In this document: piece after piece, positions 19,964 through 29,214 of the stretch
Layout: each line of letters begins with the position of its first letter
Numbering within the stretch: the stretch's first letter is position 1
DNA from: Sulfuracidifex metallicus DSM 6482 = JCM 9184
Lineage (GTDB): Archaea; Thermoproteota; Thermoprotei_A; Sulfolobales; Sulfolobaceae
Length of the DNA: 64,000 nt
Direction: 5' to 3'
Assembly: GCA_032834875.1 (NCBI GenBank)
Contig: CP135238.1
Coordinates: 1,122,011 to 1,186,010 of the forward strand
Made by a program: the position numbers and the translations under genes
Notes under the pieces: generated by a model
Database searches by the model: none
The model's input: the letters and a program-made list of their open reading frames with translations, nothing else
What the model was told of the DNA's origin: nothing

Positions 19964-20467
19964 TTATTTTAGTACAACCAGCAAGTCTCCTTTCTTTACT
20001 CCCTGCCCTGGTTTTACCGCAATTTTCTCTATAACTCCAGCTATTGGTGCAGATATTATGGTCTCAGATTTCATTGCTTCTACAGATAGAAGAGGCTGAC
20101 CTTTAGTTACTGCGTCACCTTCCTTTACTCTTATAGCTACAACTCTACCTTGCAATGGCGATAATACTTCTCCTTCTTTTCCTTTCATTAATTCCTCTAC
20201 TGATTGACCCTCCTTTACTGGAATTTCTGTTATCCTGTCTACCTTATACTCTTCTTCCTGATCTAATATTAGGAATCCCCTATCAATTGTAATGCTGTGT
20301 ACTTCGTTTCCAACCTTGAACAAGTACTCGTTTTCTCTTGTACCTCTACCTAAGAATTCTACATTTAACTCTCCTTCTTCCATTTTCACTGTGTCCTTGT
20401 TATCCTTCTGGTCATAGCTTGCAATGTAGGTTTCTCCAGTTTCCATGTAAACTCTGAGGAGCTTCAT
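19964..20467 (-). CDS. accB: Biotin carboxyl carrier protein of acetyl/propionyl-CoA carboxylase
   Basis: Carries biotin between the carboxylase and transferase subunits of archaeal acetyl-CoA/propionyl-CoA carboxylase. The C-terminal biotinyl domain shows the modified lysine in SVEAMKSE about 35 residues from the end; the usual AMKM context reads AMKSE. A flexible linker precedes it. The start is the ATG at 20467, whose A is also the last base of the upstream gene's TAA (TAATG), giving tight coupling. The longer frame, starting at 20518, would run inside the biotin carboxylase gene and is rejected. 167 residues. Confidence 0.9.
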   Translation of the reverse strand: MKLLRVYMETGETYIASYDQKDNKDTVKMEEGELNVEFLGRGTRENEYLFKVGNEVHSITIDRGFLILDQEEEYKVDRITEIPVKEGQSVEELMKGKEGEVLSPLQGRVVAIRVKEGDAVTKGQPLLSVEAMKSETIISAPIAGVIEKIAVKPGQGVKKGDLLVVLK

Positions 20468-22008
20468 TACCACATCACCCTTGCAGAGGCCTGAGCCTGA
20501 ACTCCATATGTCTTCCATGCAGATCTAGGTTTGCCGTTATCTTGAGCTTGTACGTTTTTATTTCCGCTAGATCCTCTCAGCAATCCTCTATTGTAGACTG
20601 ATGCAGCTAAAGCTGTCTTCAGCATTTCCTTCTCCCTGAGCTTCTTTGTGAATATCTCACTCTTATCCGCTATGTATGCGGTAGTGAAGTTTCCATTCTG
20701 GTAATCTTCGTCATCCATTATTAGCTTGTAGAGAGGTATTGTGGTCTTTATACCTCCTATCTGTAGGTCTCTCAATGCTCTCCTTCCTACTTCTATTGCC
20801 CTAGCTCTGTTCTCTCCGTATACCATGAGCTTAGCTACCAATGAATCATAGAATGGAGGTACATAGCTTCCTTCCATTATCCCTGTATCAAGCCTCACTC
20901 CAGGTCCGCTTGGTTCCTTATAATATGTTACAAAACCTGAACTACCGGTGAAGTTGTTTAACGGATCTTCAGCGTTTATCCTATATTCTATTGCGTGTCC
21001 TCTGAGTCTCTTCTTTAGTTCCTCCTGAGTGAAAGGCATATGTTCTCCTGCTACTAACCTTATTTGGAGTTTCACTAGATCGATCCCAGTTACAAGCTCA
21101 GTAATTCCATGCTCTACTTGTAATCTCTTGTTAAGCTCCAGGAAGTACAGATCCTTGGTCGTGTCAGAGTATGCGAATTCCATAGTTCCTAAAGCGAAGT
21201 AACCAATCTTCTTGCCGAACTTAACTGATGCATCAATGAACTCTTCCCTCTTTTCCCAAGTTAGGGCCGGAGACGGAGCCTCCTCTATAAGTTTCTGATT
21301 TCTCCTCTGGATTGTACACTCTCTTTCAAATGCAACTACATAAGTTCCGTATTTATCTCCAATAAGCTGAGTCTCGATGTGTCTCGGTCTAACCGCAGCT
21401 TTCTCTATATACAAGTCTGGCCTACCGAAGGCTTCCTTAGCTAACCTTTGGTTTCTACCCCATATGTCCATCAACTGATCAGGATTGTCGGCTCTTGTTA
21501 TCCCTATACCTCCACCTCCATAAGCTGCTTTTACCATTACTGGGTATCCTATTTTCTCTGCAAGTTTCAATGCCTCATCCAACGATCCAACTGGTCCGTC
21601 AGATCCGGGGGCAATAGGCGTTCCTGCTTCTTTTGCAATTCTTTTTCCGTCTAGCTTACTCTTTACCCTGTTCATTACCTCAGATGAGGGTCCAATGAAA
21701 GTCATACCTGCCTTCTCTACGGCCTCAGCGAAGTCTGCTCTCTCCGACAGGAAACCGTAACCCGGATGTACTGCGTCTGCATGTGCTTTCTCCGCTGCAT
21801 CTATAATCCTTTCAATGTTCAGATAACTCTCAATAGAAGGTGCAGGTCCTATGTAGTAGGCTTCGTCCGCATATTTTACGTGGAGGGCATATTTATCTGC
21901 CTCAGAGTAGACAGCTACTGCCTTCATTCCCATCTCTTTAATTCTCTTCATTACGCTTACGGCTATCTCTCCTCTATTTGAAACAAGTACTTTTCCAAAT
22001 GGTGGCAT
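20467..22008 (-). CDS. accC: Biotin carboxylase subunit of acetyl/propionyl-CoA carboxylase
   Basis: ATP-dependent carboxylation of biotin, used in Sulfolobales for both CO2-fixing steps of the 3-hydroxypropionate/4-hydroxybutyrate cycle. The N-terminal VLVSNRGEIAVSVMKRIKE and HPGYGFLSER identify the biotin carboxylase domain. The ATP-grasp Gly loop is KAAYGGGGIGI (near residues 159-169), and the catalytic region is ECTIQRRNQK plus ELNKRLQVEH (near 293-302), where N-T-R of bacterial enzymes is N-K-R. At 513 residues it is slightly longer than the bacterial subunit of about 450. It shares a TAATG junction with the biotin carrier gene and is divergent from the carboxyltransferase gene. Confidence 0.95.
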   Translation of the reverse strand: MPPFGKVLVSNRGEIAVSVMKRIKEMGMKAVAVYSEADKYALHVKYADEAYYIGPAPSIESYLNIERIIDAAEKAHADAVHPGYGFLSERADFAEAVEKAGMTFIGPSSEVMNRVKSKLDGKRIAKEAGTPIAPGSDGPVGSLDEALKLAEKIGYPVMVKAAYGGGGIGITRADNPDQLMDIWGRNQRLAKEAFGRPDLYIEKAAVRPRHIETQLIGDKYGTYVVAFERECTIQRRNQKLIEEAPSPALTWEKREEFIDASVKFGKKIGYFALGTMEFAYSDTTKDLYFLELNKRLQVEHGITELVTGIDLVKLQIRLVAGEHMPFTQEELKKRLRGHAIEYRINAEDPLNNFTGSSGFVTYYKEPSGPGVRLDTGIMEGSYVPPFYDSLVAKLMVYGENRARAIEVGRRALRDLQIGGIKTTIPLYKLIMDDEDYQNGNFTTAYIADKSEIFTKKLREKEMLKTALAASVYNRGLLRGSSGNKNVQAQDNGKPRSAWKTYGVQAQASARVMW

Positions 22009-22301
22009 CTCAACTTATAATGTTTAGTCTAGTTTAAAAAGCTTTTACATTTCAATAAATTTACTCAGCGTTCGAATTTGTCCTCACAGATCGGTTCCCG
22101 GATTCGTCATCACACGGGTTAACTGATTATCGTGTTTCTAATGTATTAACTTTAACGTGGCTAAATAAGACGGAGCTTTGATTACTTTTAAGAAAAAATC
22201 ATCTTCTATGAAGAATTAATAAGATATAATGAATATAAAGTTTTTAAGCAAGTTACCTTACTCTCTATCGGGGATGAAATATTTCATATGAAAAGCCACC
22301 T
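22009..22301. promoter_or_regulatory. Divergent promoter region of CoA carboxylase genes
   Basis: A 293-base gap between accC and the carboxyltransferase gene must hold both promoters. A GC-richer patch at about 22070-22140 contains CGAAT inverted as ATTCG (about 22074-22078 and 22113-22117). AT-rich DNA with TATA-like AAGTTTTTAAG at about 22240-22250 lies before the plus-strand gene. No regulator site can be named. Confidence 0.35.
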
Positions 22302-23849
22302 ATGGATAAGCTCATCGAGGAAATGAAGAGTTTAAAGGCAAAGGCGATAGCAGGAGGCGGAGAGGACAAGATTAAAGCTCAACATGAAAAGGGAAAGATG
22401 ACTGCTAGGGAGAGAATTGCATTGCTATTCGACGAAGGTACCTTCAGCGAAATAATGACATTTGCAAGGACACAGTCCACAGAATTCGGTCTTGATAAAA
22501 CGGATTTGTATGGGGATGGCGTAGTAACTGGTTGGGGTAAAATAGACGGAAGAACTGCTTTCGTGTATTCTCAAGACTTTACCTCACTTGGAGGAACTTT
22601 AGGAGAGATGCATGCAAGCAAGATAGGTAAGGTTTATGAATTAGCGCTGAAAGTTGGAGCTCCTGTAATAGGAATAAATGATTCTGGTGGTGCAAGAATA
22701 CAAGAAGGTGCAGCATCGTTAGAGGGATACGGTCTGGTGTTCAAGAATAACGTAATGGCATCGGGAGTTATTCCTCAGATAACTATAATGGCTGGTCCAG
22801 CTGCAGGCGGTGCGGTTTATTCTCCAGCTCTAACAGATTTCCTGATTATGGTAAAGGGAGACGCTTACTACATGTTCGTAACTGGTCCTGAGATCACTAA
22901 GGTAGTCCTAGGAGAGGACGTCTCAATGCAGGATCTAGGAGGTGCAGTAGTTCACGCAAGCAAGTCTGGCGTAGTTCATTTCATGGTTGACAGCGAACAG
23001 GAGGCCATAAATACAGCTAAGAGGCTACTTTCATATCTTCCATCTAACAACATGGAGGAACCTCCTTACATGGACACAGGTGACACTAATGACAGAGAAG
23101 TTAAAGACGCAGAGAGTATAGTGCCCACTGACTCGGCTAAAACCTTCGATATTAGAGATTTGGTCTATGCAGTTGTTGACAACGGAGAGTTCCTCGAGGT
23201 ACATAAGCACTGGGCTCAGAACATAACTGTAGGCTTCGCCAGGGTAGCAGGAAACGTTGTGGGAATAGTTGCCAACAACTCAGCATATGCCAGCGGTGCA
23301 ATCGATATTGATGCAGCAGATAAAGCAGCTAGATTCATAAGGTTCTGTGATGCGTTTAATATTCCTCTAGTTAGCATAGTTGATACGCCCGGTTACATAC
23401 CAGGTACTGACCAAGAATACAGAGGAATCATAAGGCACGGAGCTAAAATGTTATATGCCTTCGCAGAGGCCACAGTACCAAAGATAACAGTTGTCGTGAG
23501 GAGGTCCTACGGAGGAGCTCATATAGCCATGAGCATAAAGAGTCTAGGTGCAGACGTGATTTATGCATGGCCCTCAGCAGAAATAGCTGTAACTGGACCT
23601 GAGGGAGCAGTTAGGATACTTTATAAAAAGGAGCTTCAAGCAGCTTCAAATCCAGACGAGCTTCTTAAACAGAGAATAGCTGAATACAAGAAGCTGTTTG
23701 CTAATCCGTACTGGGCAGCAAAGAAGGGACTAATTGACGACGTAATAGAGCCTAAGGATACAAGAAAAGTGATAATGAGCGCTCTCTCCATGCTAAAGAA
23801 TAAGAGAGAATATAGATATCCAAAGAAGCATGGGAATATGCCTCTCTAA
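22302..23849 (+). CDS. pccB: Carboxyltransferase subunit of acetyl/propionyl-CoA carboxylase
   Basis: Transfers CO2 from carboxybiotin to acetyl-CoA and propionyl-CoA. The 515-residue subunit shows two crotonase-like halves: DSGGARIQEGAASLEGYG with the acyl-CoA oxyanion glycines near residues 128-145, and the second oxyanion region RRSYGGAHIAM near 398-408. AWPSAEIAVTGPEGAV follows near 424-439. It starts at the ATG following a GATGAAATATTTCAT-rich leader. Together with the divergent accC-accB it makes up a complete heteromeric archaeal enzyme, as used in the 3-hydroxypropionate/4-hydroxybutyrate cycle of Sulfolobales. Confidence 0.94.
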   Translation: MDKLIEEMKSLKAKAIAGGGEDKIKAQHEKGKMTARERIALLFDEGTFSEIMTFARTQSTEFGLDKTDLYGDGVVTGWGKIDGRTAFVYSQDFTSLGGTLGEMHASKIGKVYELALKVGAPVIGINDSGGARIQEGAASLEGYGLVFKNNVMASGVIPQITIMAGPAAGGAVYSPALTDFLIMVKGDAYYMFVTGPEITKVVLGEDVSMQDLGGAVVHASKSGVVHFMVDSEQEAINTAKRLLSYLPSNNMEEPPYMDTGDTNDREVKDAESIVPTDSAKTFDIRDLVYAVVDNGEFLEVHKHWAQNITVGFARVAGNVVGIVANNSAYASGAIDIDAADKAARFIRFCDAFNIPLVSIVDTPGYIPGTDQEYRGIIRHGAKMLYAFAEATVPKITVVVRRSYGGAHIAMSIKSLGADVIYAWPSAEIAVTGPEGAVRILYKKELQAASNPDELLKQRIAEYKKLFANPYWAAKKGLIDDVIEPKDTRKVIMSALSMLKNKREYRYPKKHGNMPL

Positions 23850-24051
23850 CCTAGTCTCCTTTTTATAATTGTTTTTCAAAAGGAAATTTTATATTCTTGA
23901 TGTTAAATTGTTTCTGAGCTTTTTTACGAATTAGATTATTTAGTTATTTATTACTATATTACTATCTTTTTAAAAGCTAAGATAATTCTTATTGGAGATT
24001 TTGTACCACAATAATAGAAAAAATCGCTTTATATTGTCTACTTTATATTGT

Positions 24052-24222
24052 CTACTTTCTTCTTTTAGTTACTGTCAGCTTTTTTCCTTCTATAACTGGT
24101 TCTAGCCCTACGCACTTCAATAAAAGGGAAAGTTCCTTTAATGTTTCCACTTCATCAAAAAAGGTCAGTGTATCCCCCTCCTCAGCTAGGATTACCTTTG
24201 CTAAGTATTCTTGCAGCTTCAT
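24052..24222 (-). CDS. Small conserved-looking protein overlapping hel308
   Basis: A 56-codon frame that starts at the ATG at 24222 inside the 3' end of the helicase gene, in another frame, and overlaps it by 41 bases. It reads MKLQEYLAKVILAEEGDTL, then an acidic/hydrophobic middle with FFDEVETLKELSLLLK, and ends in a basic tail GKKLTVTKRRK. The helix-strand-basic tail composition and the coupled position argue for a true gene. It may be translated together with Hel308 and act as a partner or an RNA/DNA-binding accessory, which is inference only. I do not recognise the family. Confidence 0.6.
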   Translation of the reverse strand: MKLQEYLAKVILAEEGDTLTFFDEVETLKELSLLLKCVGLEPVIEGKKLTVTKRRK

Positions 24223-26293
24223 GTATAGTTCTCTCTCCTATTTTTTCACCTAAAATTCTTTTAACCTTGTCTGGTTCCATTACTACGTCTCCCAGAGATT
24301 TTATTCCTTCATTCCAGAGCTGTCTTGCCCTTTTCCTTCCTATTCCAGGAATTTGAACTAGCTCGACCAACTCTTCTTTTACTCCGTCTTTAACTCTCAT
24401 GTTAAGCCTTCTAAGAATCTCCTCATGTCCTTCCTCCTTCATTACTTGAGCTAACTTGTATCCGCTATACGTTAACCAATCCATTGACTCAACCATGTTC
24501 CTTAGATCACCTGAGCCTATACCGTACTTTGCTAAAATAGCATCCTCATCCACTTCCTCAATCCAGTCCTGAATTATGAACGCAATTTTTAGGGCAGATA
24601 GATAGAGTGATAACTCTAACTCATCAGTTGGTTCTTCTAAGAACATTTTGCAGTCAACATCGTACAGAAGTGTTTCGTCTATGTTGGAAGTCCCTACTAT
24701 AGGAGAATCAGGCGTGTATGCTAGAATGTGAAGGTAAGCTAACTCACAGGACGTTGGCTTTCCTTTCAACGCATCCTTTATTGTAACAGCGGTGAAAGGA
24801 TTAACGTAAATGTCCGCTACCCTTTTGCCAAATTCAGTTAGCTTTACTACGTCTTCCTCAATTACGAAATTATGATCCTTAAGCCAGTCAACTCCATTGT
24901 CGAATTTACTTTCTATTATTTCATCGCTTAACAAAGTCTCCTCAACGTAAGTCCTGAGGGCATTTCTAGTCATTTCTCCCTCAGAGGATAGTGTACCAAG
25001 GAGGAATGAGTAGAAGGCATTCTCAGCGCCAAGTTTGGACTCTATTGGCTCCACATCAGAGCTCATGTATTTTTCAAATATTCTTTCAAAGTTCCTCTTG
25101 TCTCTCACAACTATTATTGCTTCACCCTCGCTGTCAAAACCCGGCCTTCCAGCCCTACCGCTCATTTGCTTATACTCCATGACTGGAATCTCCTCCCTGA
25201 ATCCAGTAACCTTCCTATTATATCTAAAGATATCGCCTATTATTACGGTCCTTGCTGGCAGATTAACGCCAGCTGCAAGCGTTGGAGTAGCCACAATTAC
25301 CTTTATTTTTCTTTCTCTAAAACCCCTCTCTATTATCTCCCTTAAACCCCTGGATAAACCCGCATGATGGTAAGCTACGCCTCTCTTAACTAAAGATGAT
25401 AAATTCTCTTTCTCCATTGATCCGGCGTCCTCAACTTCCTCAATCTCTGAGGCTATCTCTCTGAGTTCTGAGGATTCCTTAAACTTCAGTGATAAACTCT
25501 TAGCAGTAGATTCAGCATTCCTCCTTGAATTCCTGAAAACTAACACTTGTCCTCCTCTAGAAATGCTGTCCATAGTATAAGCCTCAATTGGATCTTCTCC
25601 CTTGACCTTTTTGGTGGTTCCGTCCTTGAACGTGACAGAATAATATTTGCCAGCTGGATAAATTACCCCCTCAACCAGCTTTACGGGTCTCCAAGACGTA
25701 GCAATATACTCAGCCTTAAGCCAACGGGATATCTCATGGAAGTTAGAAATGGTTGCACTGAGGGCTAACATTCCTTTCCTCTTTGCCCTCACTGCCACAG
25801 TTTCCACTACGGGTCCTCTTGAAGGGTCGTTAAGGTAGTGTAACTCATCGAGGATAAAGTAATCAGCTTCCTCTAACCAAGCTGGTCTATGTCTCCAAAG
25901 CGAGTCCAATTTTTCGTAAGTTGTAACAATCACGTCATAATTTTTCAGGTAGTTATCCTCACTGTCGTATTCACCTGAAGTCATACCTACCTTTATGCCC
26001 AAAGGTTCCCATTCCTTGAATGTTGAATACTTTTCACTAGTTAAAGCCCTCAGAGGCGTTACATATATAACCTTACCTCCTCCGTCCTTTAGATGGCTTA
26101 CTGCTCCTAATTCGGCTATCAAAGTTTTACCTGAAGCAGTAGGAGACGCTACAACTAGCCTTTTCCCCTCCAATAAGCCCTTCTTTATCGCCTCACTCTG
26201 TGGAGGATTAAGCTTGACAATTCCTCTGCGTTTCAGGATTTCCTTGGCGAAATCAAGAGGTAAATCCTCAATGTCCATGAAAGTATACTCCAT
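24182..26293 (-). CDS. hel308: ATP-dependent DNA helicase Hel308 (Hjm)
   Basis: Superfamily 2 helicase, 3'-5', acting at stalled replication forks. Motifs in order: SPTASGKTLIAE (Walker A, near residues 51-62), DELHYLND (DExH, near 148), SATISN (motif III), GVAYHHAGLSRG (motif IV region), TLAAGVNLPAR (motif V) and QMSGRAGRPG (motif VI, near 378). A winged helix and ratchet domain follow. The C-terminal helix-hairpin-helix QIPGIGRKRARQLWNEGI is near residues 645-662. Length of 703 is normal for archaeal Hel308. It starts at an ATG and shares a divergent region with the RHH regulator gene. Confidence 0.95.
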   Translation of the reverse strand: MEYTFMDIEDLPLDFAKEILKRRGIVKLNPPQSEAIKKGLLEGKRLVVASPTASGKTLIAELGAVSHLKDGGGKVIYVTPLRALTSEKYSTFKEWEPLGIKVGMTSGEYDSEDNYLKNYDVIVTTYEKLDSLWRHRPAWLEEADYFILDELHYLNDPSRGPVVETVAVRAKRKGMLALSATISNFHEISRWLKAEYIATSWRPVKLVEGVIYPAGKYYSVTFKDGTTKKVKGEDPIEAYTMDSISRGGQVLVFRNSRRNAESTAKSLSLKFKESSELREIASEIEEVEDAGSMEKENLSSLVKRGVAYHHAGLSRGLREIIERGFRERKIKVIVATPTLAAGVNLPARTVIIGDIFRYNRKVTGFREEIPVMEYKQMSGRAGRPGFDSEGEAIIVVRDKRNFERIFEKYMSSDVEPIESKLGAENAFYSFLLGTLSSEGEMTRNALRTYVEETLLSDEIIESKFDNGVDWLKDHNFVIEEDVVKLTEFGKRVADIYVNPFTAVTIKDALKGKPTSCELAYLHILAYTPDSPIVGTSNIDETLLYDVDCKMFLEEPTDELELSLYLSALKIAFIIQDWIEEVDEDAILAKYGIGSGDLRNMVESMDWLTYSGYKLAQVMKEEGHEEILRRLNMRVKDGVKEELVELVQIPGIGRKRARQLWNEGIKSLGDVVMEPDKVKRILGEKIGERTIHEAARILSKGNPS

Positions 26294-26494
26294 AGAATCC
26301 TATCGTATTATTCAAGAACATTTAAAAGCCCTTTTGCCCGTACTTCCTATCATTTTTTAAGTCGGGTTTATGAAAAATCCCTGGTAATACCAACTGCCCT
26401 GTTAATATTACCTTTATAAGTCTATATAAATCATAATACTCTCTTCACACAGGAAGGTTTATCTACCTATCATCCCAAAATGACATGAGATAGC

Positions 26495-26707
26495 ATGGAG
26501 GAAATTCGCAAATTGAATGATACGACCTATCTTCTAGACGTCACAGGAACCGTGACAGTCTCGTTTAAATTGGAAGACTCTTTTATAGGAGAAATAGATA
26601 AGATAGCCAAGAAATTAGGCTATTCTAATCGAAGTGACCTTATAAGGGAGGCAATAGAGACCTATCTTAAGTACCTGAAACAAAATGAACGGTCTCTCAA
26701 TACTTGA
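26495..26707 (+). CDS. Ribbon-helix-helix (CopG-type) transcription regulator
   Basis: A 70-residue DNA-binding protein. The ribbon strand is VTVSFKLED (residues 20-28) and the two helices are FIGEIDKIAKKLGY and SNRSDLIREAIETYLKYLK, the standard RHH pattern. An extra N-terminal beta hairpin of about 18 residues precedes it. The last 23 bases overlap the phosphate permease gene, so the two are co-transcribed and the regulator probably controls that permease and itself. A TATA-like GTTTATCT at about 26457-26464 lies about 30 bases upstream. No NikR-type metal domain is present. Confidence 0.85.
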   Translation: MEEIRKLNDTTYLLDVTGTVTVSFKLEDSFIGEIDKIAKKLGYSNRSDLIREAIETYLKYLKQNERSLNT

Positions 26708-27653
26708 TCTATTCCTGTTTACAGTAGGATTAATAGCTGCATTCATAGTAAGCGGAAATAATAACGCTACGTCTCTGGGAGTCTTATTCGCTACCAACGC
26801 CGCAAGGAGAAGGAATTCCTATATAATAAATACAGTAGCTATGTTTCTAGGTGCTTCTGTAGGAAGCGTGACTATGTATGATAGCGTGTACTCAATCGTT
26901 CAAGGACCACAGGATTACGTTGAGGCTTCGGTTTTCTCGGTTCTATTCTCATCGGTTTTCTCCTTTTATTATCTAAATAAGATTGGAGTACCCTCTTCCC
27001 TTAGCCAGATGTTATATCCCTCTCTTGCAGTTCTGGTGCTAGTATCACACGGAGAAATACTGTTCAATTGGTTCAAGTTTTGGTTCACTGTAGGGTCTTG
27101 GATAATTTCTCCGTTGGTTGCAATAGTAGCTTCTCTCTTGATGTATAAAACGATGAAGTCAAGAATAAAAGGAGAGAGTAGACTAAGTAGACAGATGAAA
27201 ATATATAGATACTTGATAATGACCTCATCAGCATTTACCTCATTCGTGGTGGGTGCTAACGCAGTTGGAATAATAATTTCTGCAGGTCTAACTGCAGCTC
27301 CGTTACTTTTAGTAGTTTTAGCCTACTCTGTCTCTGCTTCAATTGGAATATTTTTCTCTAAGAAGACTGCAATTACGGTTGGGTTTAGGTTAACCAAGCT
27401 AGGATACGTTGGTGCATCGTCGTCTATTATAGGAAGCAACGTAGTAAATCAAGTTTTTACTCTCTTTGGGATTCCTATATCTATAACTCAAACAATATTA
27501 GGTGGAATAATAGGGTTAAGCTTGCGCGCTATGACCAGGGATGTTGCCAAACAGATTAGACAAGTTGCTAAGGGCTGGTTAATCTCGCCTTTACTATCTA
27601 TCATAATTTCATTAGCAGCTTATGGAATAGTGAAGAGCGTTTTAGGCATTTAA
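26685..27653 (+). CDS. PiT-family inorganic phosphate transporter
   Basis: A 322-residue membrane permease of the PiT family, expected to move phosphate with a cation. The two family repeats are visible: SGNNNATSLGVLFATNAARR near residues 22-41, and SFVVGANAVGIIIS near 179-192. It is shorter than typical PiT proteins (400 or more), mainly through a reduced central loop. It overlaps the RHH regulator gene by 23 bases. The ATG at 26685 places the first helix directly after the start. Substrate could also be sulfate or another oxyanion, but the signature favours phosphate. Confidence 0.85.
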   Translation: MNGLSILDLFLFTVGLIAAFIVSGNNNATSLGVLFATNAARRRNSYIINTVAMFLGASVGSVTMYDSVYSIVQGPQDYVEASVFSVLFSSVFSFYYLNKIGVPSSLSQMLYPSLAVLVLVSHGEILFNWFKFWFTVGSWIISPLVAIVASLLMYKTMKSRIKGESRLSRQMKIYRYLIMTSSAFTSFVVGANAVGIIISAGLTAAPLLLVVLAYSVSASIGIFFSKKTAITVGFRLTKLGYVGASSSIIGSNVVNQVFTLFGIPISITQTILGGIIGLSLRAMTRDVAKQIRQVAKGWLISPLLSIIISLAAYGIVKSVLGI

Positions 27654-27714
27654 CAGAAAAATTTCGCTAACTAGGAAGAGATATCACTGATGTTGCATTT
27701 CTCAAGATATATAG

Positions 27715-29208
27715 CTATGTTTTCTCTTTAACAAGATTTGCCTCTTCCTCCCCTCCCATCTTGACTGCAAATAATATGGAACCAGATAGGAAGAACGATT
27801 GATAGAAGGCCCAAAATAAATTAACGTAAATTGAATATACTAGTAACATATCCGATGTCGTGCTTAGTTCAAGCGTTCCCTTAACTATAGAAATTATTAA
27901 AAGGATTAGTATCGAAAGGTGAGGCATTATCACCCTTAAAGATACTCTGCCCTTTCTCTTAGGGGTCACCTTGAAAGGAACCTTTCTTCTAAGAACCCAA
28001 GCTAAAAAAGCCAATGTAATTCCGAAGAACTCCAAATATTCCACGAACTGATGATAAAGGAAACCTTTAATTCCGTAATCTTTTCCCTTCATTGCGTAAA
28101 AGAAGAAAGTCATGGAAAGTATGATATAAGGTGAGTAAGCTACCATGTAAATTATTGGGTTCAAAGTTATAAATGGTAAGCCAGAGAGGAGAAACACCGA
28201 TGGAGCTATTAGCTCAATCAAGGCTAAAGGTCCCTCTTTAAGCCAATAAAAGAAGCCAGATACGAAATCAAAGAATACCTTAGCTTTAAGATTTGATCTT
28301 AACAAGTTTTTAAGTAGTTGAAAATATCCTAAAGCCCACCTTGTTTGTTGTGATATGAAACCGGAAGCATCTTTTGGAGGCTCTCCGTACCATATGAGAG
28401 GAGTATCAACGTAGACTACCTTGTATCCTCTTTGATAGAGCCTAATGGTGGTTGCAGCATCCTCTGTGATGCTTTCCTCGTCAAAGAAGTTTACTTCTCT
28501 AAGTGCACTTAACCTGAAGACCGATCCTGAACCTAAGGAAAATGCAGACCTTCTATTCCTACCACGCATAATAAGCCTTAGGAACGGCTCTTGTTTATAA
28601 GTAGAACCTTTAGCTACCAAAGTGGGACTTTCGCTATATGTCTGCGGAACTTGTACCATCGCTACATCTGGATCCGAGAAATACTGTAACACATCGTCAA
28701 AGAAGTTTCTCTTAGGTCTCTGATCCGCATCGAATATGGCTATAACGTCATATCCTCTAAGGGATCTCAATACATTGTTTATAGCTCCTGCCTTAAATCC
28801 CTTTCTGTCTTCCCTGTGAACATACGTCACATTGTGAGTATAACAAAAACTTCTAAGTTCCCGAGATATATTTATATTAGTTGAGTCATCAAGTAGATAA
28901 ACGTCCCCTCTTCCTCTTGTAGCCTCTATTACAGAAATGAGAGTGGTTTCAACCATCTCTGGATCTTCATTAAACGATGTAACTAAGCTAGCTACTCTCA
29001 GATCCCTAGCTTCAGATGTAAGGTACATCTCTTCGTCGCGACCCCTAGAAAGGCTCATGAAGTTCAGAAAAATGAATCCGCCAGCAAAAGTTGCTAACCA
29101 TACTAGAAAGTTTAACCAAAATAAGTAAGAGACTCCAAGGGTGAGCCAAGTTAAAATCGCGGATGCTATGAAAGGTGAGGCAAAAAGCAACAAGTTAATA
29201 GCTCGCAT
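27715..29208 (-). CDS. Membrane family-2 glycosyltransferase, cellulose-synthase-like
   Basis: Processive-type GT2 enzyme of 497 residues that probably polymerises or exports a polysaccharide across the membrane. Two N-terminal helices are followed by the catalytic domain with the GT2 motifs in order: LLDDSTN (first Asp, near 99), FDADQRP (DxD, near 159), TEDAATT (catalytic ED, near 243) and QQTRW (QxxRW, near 284). The C-terminal half has five to six membrane helices. That is the BcsA-type topology, but without a PilZ domain. It lies 6 bases after a ParA/MinD-type ATPase gene on the same strand, a pairing like bcsQ-bcsA of bacteria. Confidence 0.88.
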   Translation of the reverse strand: MRAINLLLFASPFIASAILTWLTLGVSYLFWLNFLVWLATFAGGFIFLNFMSLSRGRDEEMYLTSEARDLRVASLVTSFNEDPEMVETTLISVIEATRGRGDVYLLDDSTNINISRELRSFCYTHNVTYVHREDRKGFKAGAINNVLRSLRGYDVIAIFDADQRPKRNFFDDVLQYFSDPDVAMVQVPQTYSESPTLVAKGSTYKQEPFLRLIMRGRNRRSAFSLGSGSVFRLSALREVNFFDEESITEDAATTIRLYQRGYKVVYVDTPLIWYGEPPKDASGFISQQTRWALGYFQLLKNLLRSNLKAKVFFDFVSGFFYWLKEGPLALIELIAPSVFLLSGLPFITLNPIIYMVAYSPYIILSMTFFFYAMKGKDYGIKGFLYHQFVEYLEFFGITLAFLAWVLRRKVPFKVTPKRKGRVSLRVIMPHLSILILLIISIVKGTLELSTTSDMLLVYSIYVNLFWAFYQSFFLSGSILFAVKMGGEEEANLVKEKT

Positions 29209-29214
29209 TCGAAT

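Noticed and set aside
20468-20518. Longer N-terminus for the biotin carrier
   Set aside because: It would overlap the biotin carboxylase gene by 52 bases; the TAATG junction gives a clear start at 20467.
22060-22140. Possible tRNA-like GTTCGAAT and GGTTCCC patches
   Set aside because: No acceptor, D or anticodon stem can be formed around them, so no tRNA is called.
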